Shown: piece after piece, positions 42,579-48,231 of the stretch
Layout: each line of letters opens with the position of its first letter
Numbering within the stretch: position 1 is the stretch's first letter
Source: CADEED01 sp041395625
GTDB taxonomy: Bacteria; Pseudomonadota; Gammaproteobacteria; Steroidobacterales; Steroidobacteraceae
Assembly: GCA_041395625.1 (NCBI GenBank)
Contig: JAWLAE010000002.1
Location: 744,001-808,000, forward strand
Length of the DNA stretch: 64,000 bases
Reading direction: 5' to 3'
Translations under genes and position numbers: made by a program
The notes under the pieces: generated by a model
What the model was told of the DNA's origin: nothing
Database searches by the model: none
The model's input: the letters and a program-made list of their open reading frames with translations, nothing else

Positions 42579-44279
42579 TCAGCTGAGGCCCCAGAGAGTC
42601 GACAGATACTTCCAGTTGATGAAGTAGTACAGCACGAACGCCACGAGGAACACCATCGCCAGCACGAAGGTGCCGGGGGCGGCAAATCCCGCCGAACCAT
42701 ACGTCTGTGCCACGACCGTGGGCGTCGCACGCGGCAAGCGCGTGAACGTTGGGCTGGTCGCACCTGCGTCGAGCCGCTTGCCCCACAGCAAGGAACCGAC
42801 GGTAATGTAGACGTAGGCCGCCCCACCAACGATCGCCGCGATGCCCGATACGCCGACCAGACCCATCATGAGATAGACAGCCCCCGGCCACTCATGCGCG
42901 AGCGCCGCGCCGCCGAAAGCCATGTCCCAATGTCGTCGTGAGACGCCCAGTGTACCGGCACCCATCATCACGAGACAGAAGAAGTACATCGAGAAGCCGA
43001 ATAGGTAGGGCTGCCACTTGGCCAATTTCGGCGCGATCATTTCGCGTTGAAACAGCACGGGTATCAGATAGTAAGTAAGCGCCATGAACGTCAGCGTAGT
43101 ACCGACCACAACGGTGGCGTGGAAATGACCGGGAACGTAGATCGTATTGTGAATGATCATGTTGAGCTGCTCGGTGCCCATCATCACACCCGAGATACCG
43201 CCCAGAAACCCGAAGCCAATGATCGAAATGAATATGCCCGAAAAGGTGGGATTGCCCCACGGCGCTTTGCGCAACCACTCGAACAGCCCCTTCGTGAATC
43301 CTTTCTGACGCTGAGCGACTTCCATCGCGCCTGGAATGGTCAAACCATGAATCATCGATGCGAGCACGGCGAAATACATGAAGTAACTGGTGTTGATCAC
43401 CTTCCAGCTGGTAGACAGGCCTGGATCTGCCAGCAGATGGTGTGCGCTCGCGAGCTGCAGGAACAGTATATAGAGCAGGAACGCCGTGCGGCTGACGCGC
43501 TCGCTCATGGGCTTGGCTCCGAACACCACAGCCGCCACCAGATACCACACGGAAATGTGTGCCGCGACGTTGATCTGTTGCGAGGAGTGGCCGAAGGCCC
43601 ACCAGACAGTCCGGTACACCAGCGGGTCGACTTGCTCGATGACACCGAGCGACAACAGCCAGGTAGGAATCAGGATGATCGCACCCGAACTGATCGTGAA
43701 AACCGCGATGATGGCGGCCGTGATCGCCCCAAACGTCACGAGAGGGACGGATCCATCATAGGTTTTTTCGCGCTTGGCGACGACCAGTGTGCCGAAAAAC
43801 ACGAAACAGGCGATCAGCGCACCGACCGCGAACAGGATCAAGCCAAGATAGAACGAGGGTTCCGCCATCATCGGCACATAGGACGTCATCATCACGCTGG
43901 ATGCGCCGCGAAATACAGCCCAGTTGTTGAGAACTGACCCGATCACCATGAGCGCAAAACCCAGCCATGCGATTCGCGGCGTGGCTATTCGACAGCGCAG
44001 CAGCGTCGAGGCCGCGAAGTAAAGCACCGCGACCTCGAAGAAGATGATCCAGAAGATCAGCATGTCGAGACCATGCGCCGTCAGCACCATGTAGAACGTT
44101 TCGGCCTCCAACCAGTGAATGGCGGGCCAGCGCGTCAGCACGACACCAATCGCCAGTATGCCGCCGATCAACAGCCACACCACGCCGACGAATGCATTCG
44201 CCTTGATCAGCCATTCGGCCTGGTTTTCGAATTGCAGCCCCGATCGCGGGCAGGTGCGGTAGGTAGTCGTGATGCTCAT
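42579..44279 (-). CDS. Heme-copper subunit I with Gln at the cross-linked Tyr position (NO-reductase-like)
   Basis: 566 residues, about thirteen to fourteen helices. Ligands: His69 (low-spin heme), His231 (CuB), His280-His281 (CuB pair, exactly 49-50 residues on), and His385/His387 (hemes, GHFHA). In oxygen reductases a Tyr at His+4 is cross-linked to the first CuB His; here the segment is FGHSSQQ and residue 235 is Gln. Loss of that Tyr with the copper ligands kept is the signature reported for non-canonical NO reductases of the heme-copper superfamily (eNOR and relatives). With a CuA subunit II beside it, I read it as a CuA-type NO reductase, moderately sure; an unusual oxygen reductase is the alternative. 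Confidence 0.82.
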   Translation of the reverse strand: MSITTTYRTCPRSGLQFENQAEWLIKANAFVGVVWLLIGGILAIGVVLTRWPAIHWLEAETFYMVLTAHGLDMLIFWIIFFEVAVLYFAASTLLRCRIATPRIAWLGFALMVIGSVLNNWAVFRGASSVMMTSYVPMMAEPSFYLGLILFAVGALIACFVFFGTLVVAKREKTYDGSVPLVTFGAITAAIIAVFTISSGAIILIPTWLLSLGVIEQVDPLVYRTVWWAFGHSSQQINVAAHISVWYLVAAVVFGAKPMSERVSRTAFLLYILFLQLASAHHLLADPGLSTSWKVINTSYFMYFAVLASMIHGLTIPGAMEVAQRQKGFTKGLFEWLRKAPWGNPTFSGIFISIIGFGFLGGISGVMMGTEQLNMIIHNTIYVPGHFHATVVVGTTLTFMALTYYLIPVLFQREMIAPKLAKWQPYLFGFSMYFFCLVMMGAGTLGVSRRHWDMAFGGAALAHEWPGAVYLMMGLVGVSGIAAIVGGAAYVYITVGSLLWGKRLDAGATSPTFTRLPRATPTVVAQTYGSAGFAAPGTFVLAMVFLVAFVLYYFINWKYLSTLWGLS

Positions 44280-44292
44280 TGGTTCAACCTCA

Positions 44293-44832
44293 TCACTTGA
44301 CGTACAGGCGACTGACCATCTGGTGATGGCCGATGCCGCAGAATTCGTTGCAGATGATCGAGTACGGCCCAGACTGGTTCGGCGTGATCGTCACGACGTG
44401 CTCGAACCCCGGCACCATCTGGATATTGATATTGGCAGGCTGCAGCGAGAAGCCGTGATTGAAGTCCATCGACGTCATGTGCAGTCGGTAAGTCTTGCCC
44501 TGCTCGAGTTCGAGTATCGGCCAGAAACTCCACAGGCGTGCCAGCATATAGATGTCGCTGCCTGGCGGCGGCGCAACGACCGGGATCTCCTGCTCCGTCT
44601 CGGTTCGCACGGTGTACTTGTCCACCATATCCTGAACCTTGACCACGAATTGCTCTGGCGTCGTGCGGTATGTCTCGGTTGACAGGTTCTGGTTTCCCCA
44701 GACATGCCAACCGACCATCATGAAGAACATGATGAGGCACCAGATGAGCGCGATGATTATCCAGGTACCTTCAACACGATCGATCGGGTGTTTGTACCAA
44801 AGGCGCTCGGCGGGCGGGAGTATCGCACTCAT
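44293..44832 (-). CDS. Heme-copper subunit II with CuA site
   Basis: 179 residues, with AAGGAG 8 bases before the ATG. One membrane helix (WIIIALIWCLIMFFMMVGW), then a cupredoxin domain. The CuA ligands are complete: a first His in DFNHGFS and the cluster CNEFCGIGHHQM (Cys-x3-Cys-x3-His-x2-Met). Having a single helix is as in B-family (ba3-like) subunit II. It would accept electrons from a cytochrome c such as the lipoprotein encoded at 46108. Lies 13 bases upstream of subunit I. Confidence 0.9.
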   Translation of the reverse strand: MSAILPPAERLWYKHPIDRVEGTWIIIALIWCLIMFFMMVGWHVWGNQNLSTETYRTTPEQFVVKVQDMVDKYTVRTETEQEIPVVAPPPGSDIYMLARLWSFWPILELEQGKTYRLHMTSMDFNHGFSLQPANINIQMVPGFEHVVTITPNQSGPYSIICNEFCGIGHHQMVSRLYVK

Positions 44833-44863
44833 GGCTGGACTCCTTGCAGTTCGGGGAGCGGCA

Positions 44864-45025
44864 TCACTTGGCGGCCGGCACAGTCAGAATTTCGATCACG
44901 CCCCACAGGTTGTAGACAACCATGGGAATGAACACACCGAGAAATAACAGCAGGAACGGGTTGTCAAGCAGCTTCTGCATCCATGGAACAGGCGCCCCGT
45001 CGTCGTCTCGATCGTGGTCGCTCAT
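44864..45025 (-). CDS. 53-residue single-helix peptide, first gene of the heme-copper operon
   Basis: A short gene with GGAG 7-10 bases upstream of its ATG. The protein starts with an acidic, charged tail (MSDHDRDDDGAP), then one hydrophobic helix (NPFLLLFLGVFIPMVVYNLW) and a short end (ILTVPAAK). It stops 31 bases before subunit II. Size and place match small accessory subunits of oxidase complexes such as subunit IIa of ba3 oxidase or CcoQ; I do not recognise the family itself. Supported by the ribosome site, position and codon use. Confidence 0.75.
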   Translation of the reverse strand: MSDHDRDDDGAPVPWMQKLLDNPFLLLFLGVFIPMVVYNLWGVIEILTVPAAK

Positions 45026-45101
45026 ACGGACTCTCCTTCAACAATGATCCGTTTCGTTTCGATCGCGCCCATGCGCTCGGCAGACGTTTTTGCCGGATGG
45101 A

Positions 45102-45107
45102 AGTGTA
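45102..45107 (-). promoter_or_regulatory. Candidate -10 element of the heme-copper operon
   Basis: On the minus strand this reads TACACT, four of six matches to the sigma-70 -10 box. It predicts a start near 45095, about 70 bases before the first gene. The centre of the strong FNR/DNR box then lies at about -42.5, one base from the -41.5 of class II activated promoters, so no -35 box is required. Confidence 0.5.
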
Positions 45108-45128
45108 CGATCGAAAATTAGCATGCCG

Positions 45129-45146
45129 CCTTGAGCTAGATCAAGG
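45129..45146. promoter_or_regulatory. FNR/DNR-type operator (strong)
   Basis: CCTTGA and TCAAGG form a perfect inverted repeat around GCTAGA. The core TTGAG-CTAG-ATCAA (45131-45144) matches the consensus TTGAT-N4-ATCAA of FNR/ANR/DNR/NnrR regulators at nine of ten positions. It lies in the 219-base spacer between the minus-strand heme-copper operon and the plus-strand heme A synthase gene. Expected regulator: an oxygen-sensing FNR/ANR or a NO-responsive DNR/NnrR protein, not encoded in this window. Confidence 0.75.
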
Positions 45147-45182
45147 CGAGCCGCGATTGACTGTCCACGTCTGCCAACTGAA

Positions 45183-45196
45183 TTGCAAGTGATCAA
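45183..45196. promoter_or_regulatory. FNR/DNR-type operator (weaker)
   Basis: TTGCA-AGTG-ATCAA keeps eight of ten consensus positions of the FNR/DNR site, with an intact right half. Its centre is 52 bases from the strong box. A -10-like TATCAT follows at 45214-45219, placing the site near -36.5 for a plus-strand start, not the ideal -41.5, so its role in driving the heme A synthase gene is uncertain. Confidence 0.4.
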
Positions 45197-45262
45197 TCCA
45201 AGCTGCCAATGCGTATCATGTTGGCCTAGTATGGTGACCTAGTAGTGTCGCGAACCCCCAGG

Positions 45263-46111
45263 ATGACTAGCAGACGCAGGCAACAGGTAATGCGCACCCT
45301 TGCGTGGACCACTCTGCTACTCCTGCTTGTCGTGACCAGCGTGAGCGCCCTGTTGCGACTGGCTCAACCGCGGCCAGATTGTGGCGTCTGGCCGACCTGC
45401 CGCCTGAACATCTCACAGCAAGTCGTCAGCGCACACTCTGCTCCTGCAGATCTCAGCATTGTCCGCAACGTCCATCGTGCGGCCGCCTCGCTCGCGCTGC
45501 TGTCGGTTCTGGCGCTGACATTGCTTGCGCTCACCAGAAGGCCACGGGACTGGCGCTACGGTGGCCCGTCGTTGGCACTGCTCACGCTCGCCCTCGGTTT
45601 GTCTATCCTGGGGATCTTCACGCCGGGTTCGCCGGCTATCGGCGTGTTGCTTGGCAACCTGCTGACTGGTTTGGTCATGGTGGCGCTCGCGTGGCGTTTA
45701 GCACGTCATGGCGGTACGCTCCATGCATCCACCGAGCACGGCAGACTTGCTGTCTGGTTGCTGATCGGCGCGACGCTCTGGTTGACCCAGGCGGCGCTCG
45801 GCGGTGTTTCGGGCACTGGACGCTTCGCAACGGCGACCATCGCACATGCCGTATTCGCTTTGGGCATTGCGCTCACGGCATACCTGATCGGCGCTCGCGC
45901 CTACCGAACTGGCCTGCGCCGCGACGGAATGGCCTTGATCGCACTGGTGTTTACCCAGTTCGTGCTCGGTGTGGTCACAGCGGTGTTCGGCGCAGCGCTC
46001 TACCTGGTTCTGCTGCACAACTTCGTCGCGGTGGTTGGACTCGCCTTGATCGTGGGGCTTGTCGGACGCTCGCAATACAATCGAGTCGAAATGACAACGG
46101 GGACATCATGA
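45263..46111 (+). CDS. ctaA: Heme A synthase homologue (CtaA/Cox15 family)
   Basis: About 282 residues, eight helices. The cysteine pair CGVWPTC in the first periplasmic loop and paired His on helices (HSAPADLSIVRNVHR, later TIAHAVFAL and LHNFVAVVG) are the family's heme ligands. It converts heme O to heme A. With ctaB on the other side of the shared promoter region this suggests that the heme-copper enzyme here carries an A- or O-type heme. Start is uncertain: GTG 45245, ATG 45263 and ATG 45290 are in frame; I prefer 45263. It is shorter than many homologues. The next gene overlaps by ATGA. Confidence 0.85.
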   Translation: MTSRRRQQVMRTLAWTTLLLLLVVTSVSALLRLAQPRPDCGVWPTCRLNISQQVVSAHSAPADLSIVRNVHRAAASLALLSVLALTLLALTRRPRDWRYGGPSLALLTLALGLSILGIFTPGSPAIGVLLGNLLTGLVMVALAWRLARHGGTLHASTEHGRLAVWLLIGATLWLTQAALGGVSGTGRFATATIAHAVFALGIALTAYLIGARAYRTGLRRDGMALIALVFTQFVLGVVTAVFGAALYLVLLHNFVAVVGLALIVGLVGRSQYNRVEMTTGTS

Positions 46112-46524
46112 AAAAACGAATCGCCTGGCTTGCGATGGCGCTGGCTTTGAGTGCTTGCGGCGGCCGCGAGGGCGAGCCTGTGGCAGCCAGTCCAGTCGCA
46201 GCAACGCCAGTCGTCGCAAGCGCAGCTGCCAGCGCACCGGCTGCTTCGACCGCAGCAGATGGCGCCACGGTATACAGACAACTATGCTCCAACTGCCACA
46301 AGCTGGGGATCGCTGGGGCCCCAAAGCTCGGCGACTCTGCCGACTGGGCGCCACGCATCGCGCAAGGTATTGAGGTACTGTACGAGCATTCGGTGAAAGG
46401 CTATACGGGACCTAAGGGATTGATGCCGGCCAAGGGTGGCAACCCCGCGCTGAGCGATACCAAAGTCCGTGCCGCAGTCGATTACATGATCGACAACTCG
46501 CGCACTGACGACAGCACGCAATGA
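46108..46524 (+). CDS. Lipoprotein c-type cytochrome (c5-like)
   Basis: 138 residues. A lipobox LSAC (about residues 13-17) predicts a diacylglycerol-anchored protein in the periplasm. An Ala/Pro-rich linker follows (to about 50), then one cytochrome c domain with heme motif CSNCH and the Met ligand in GLMPAKGG. It resembles the cytochrome c5/c4 group. A likely electron donor to the CuA subunit or acceptor from the molybdoenzyme (inference from position). Its start overlaps the ctaA stop. Confidence 0.88.
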   Translation: MKKRIAWLAMALALSACGGREGEPVAASPVAATPVVASAAASAPAASTAADGATVYRQLCSNCHKLGIAGAPKLGDSADWAPRIAQGIEVLYEHSVKGYTGPKGLMPAKGGNPALSDTKVRAAVDYMIDNSRTDDSTQ

Positions 46525-46588
46525 TCGCTCGTCCAGCCAGCCGCGGATAGCTACTGCGTTGCGCGCGTCATATTCTCGTTAGTGCTTG

Positions 46589-47236
46589 ATGGACTCGCAG
46601 CGAACAATACTGGCGAATCGCGCCACGGAACGCTCTGCGCCGCAGCGCTGCCTCGCCTATGCCGCGTGCTCGGAGCTGATCGCATCACCACACGATGTCG
46701 ACCCGCGGCCGGCACTACTGGTGCGCGCCGATCATCAGTTCGATCTCCAGCACGTGCAGATGATTGAGCCGAGGTGGGCAGCAGTTGGCAGCAGCGACAT
46801 CGCAGCGCTGCGCCGCGAGTACAGCGCACTGTTCGAGGTCGGCAGCGACGGGCCGCCGGCACCCATCCGGGAACAACTGGCGCGTGGCGACCATGGTGGC
46901 GTCCGTGAGGAGGTGGTGCGTTACTACGATCACTTCGGCTACGCGTTAGACGAGAAATTTGCCTGGCAGCCAGACCATCTGTCGGTCGAGCTCGAGTTCA
47001 TGCATTTTCTCTGCTACCACGAGTCGCGGTCGAAAAGCGACCCGCAAGCGCGCTCTGTGCAGCTCGCCCAAGTGGATTTCACGCAACGTCACCTTGGCAG
47101 CTGGCTGCCAGAGCTGGCGATCCGCACTGCCGCGCTCGCGCCAGAATCCATTTACGCCGACGTGACAGCCAGCATTGCCCAGTTCGTGCTCGCAGACCTC
47201 GCGTGGCAACAGAGCACGATCACGACGGCGGGCTAA
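46589..47236 (+). CDS. TorD/DmsD-like molybdoenzyme chaperone
   Basis: 215 residues, all-helical, from the ATG (a TTG one codon upstream is possible). The features of the TorD family are EYSALFEVG near residue 77 and the YYDHFGYALDEKF and DHLSVELEFMHFL segments near 110-140. These chaperones bind the Tat leader of a molybdoenzyme until the cofactor is inserted. It converges on the beta-subunit gene with a 4-base overlap and is on the opposite strand from its presumed client at 48232-51054. Confidence 0.85.
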   Translation: MDSQRTILANRATERSAPQRCLAYAACSELIASPHDVDPRPALLVRADHQFDLQHVQMIEPRWAAVGSSDIAALRREYSALFEVGSDGPPAPIREQLARGDHGGVREEVVRYYDHFGYALDEKFAWQPDHLSVELEFMHFLCYHESRSKSDPQARSVQLAQVDFTQRHLGSWLPELAIRTAALAPESIYADVTASIAQFVLADLAWQQSTITTAG

Positions 47237-48225
47237 ACCAACCGCACATCCTTGATCTTGAAGAGCGATTTCCAGTCTTTGGCAATCAGCAGATCCATCA
47301 GCTCCGACGATTCACCCGCCTTGCGACGCGCCATTTCAGCGGCGATGGTTGCAAGTGCCGGTTCCACACCATCGCCAAACAGCGAGCGCAGGTAGTCGAT
47401 CGGCACGCGAGCAACATTGCTGAATCGCCCTTCGGCGTCGAACGACGCCGGCAGCATCGGTGGCACATAGTAGACATTGGGCTCGGTGCCATATTCCGCG
47501 TGCAGCGGCAATGCCACCTTCCATTTGTGCACCAGCTTGGCGATCGGTCCGTCGACATCGTCCATGAAGCCCACAAAGCGCAGCCGCCCCGGACACTGTC
47601 GCGCACACGCCGGCGCTTCTCCCTGCTCGATGCGCGGAAAACAGAACACGCATTTCTGCGACTTGCTCAGCATGTGATTGAAGTAGACCTTGTCGTACGG
47701 GCAGGCCTGATTGCACATGCGAGTGCCGACGCACTTATCCTGATCCACGAGCACGATCCCGTCCTGCTCGCGCTTGTAGATCGCGCGCACCGGACACGCC
47801 TCCAGACAAGCGGGCTTGGTGCAGTGATTGCACAAACGTGGCATGTAGAAGTGATAGTTGTTTGGGAACTCGCCCGAGCTCACATCTTCGTCCCAGTTCG
47901 CTCCCGAGCGCAGCGGTTCCTGGCGCTGCAGCCGTTGTTCGGTGCCTTTGAAATAGACCGCATCGTGATTCAACGCGGTCACATTGCCGTAGTCCTCAGG
48001 TTCGTGCAGCCCGCCCAGGCTGACCTCACCGTCTTTCCAACCCGATCTGGCACCCTTCTCCTCCCAATTCCTGGGGTAACCGGCGCCCGGCTTCGTCTCC
48101 ACGTTGTTCCACAACATGTTTTCCTGACCCGCTTCGTCGGTCCACAGTGATTTGCATGCAGCCGTGCAGGTTTGACAGCCGATACACTTGTTGAGATCGA
48201 TCACCATCGCGATTTGACGTGCCAT
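47233..48225 (-). CDS. Iron-sulfur beta subunit of a type II DMSO-reductase-family enzyme
   Basis: 330 residues with four cluster motifs: CIGCQTCTAACK at the N-terminus, CNHCTKPACLEACP near 133, CVGTRMCNQACPY near 166 and CVFCFPRI...CARQCPG near 192-215. In the third motif a Thr stands where NarH has Trp and other members have Cys, so that cluster should be 3Fe-4S as in NarH. Long inserts (KPGAGYPRNWEEKG and later) are typical of the NarH, ethylbenzene dehydrogenase and dimethylsulfide dehydrogenase group. It carries electrons from the molybdenum subunit; it follows the alpha gene by 6 bases. Confidence 0.92.
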   Translation of the reverse strand: MARQIAMVIDLNKCIGCQTCTAACKSLWTDEAGQENMLWNNVETKPGAGYPRNWEEKGARSGWKDGEVSLGGLHEPEDYGNVTALNHDAVYFKGTEQRLQRQEPLRSGANWDEDVSSGEFPNNYHFYMPRLCNHCTKPACLEACPVRAIYKREQDGIVLVDQDKCVGTRMCNQACPYDKVYFNHMLSKSQKCVFCFPRIEQGEAPACARQCPGRLRFVGFMDDVDGPIAKLVHKWKVALPLHAEYGTEPNVYYVPPMLPASFDAEGRFSNVARVPIDYLRSLFGDGVEPALATIAAEMARRKAGESSELMDLLIAKDWKSLFKIKDVRLV

Positions 48226-48231
48226 CCTCTG

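Noticed and set aside
47203..48150. 315-codon plus-strand frame opposite the beta subunit
   Set aside because: Antisense shadow; the opposite strand carries four intact Fe-S motifs.
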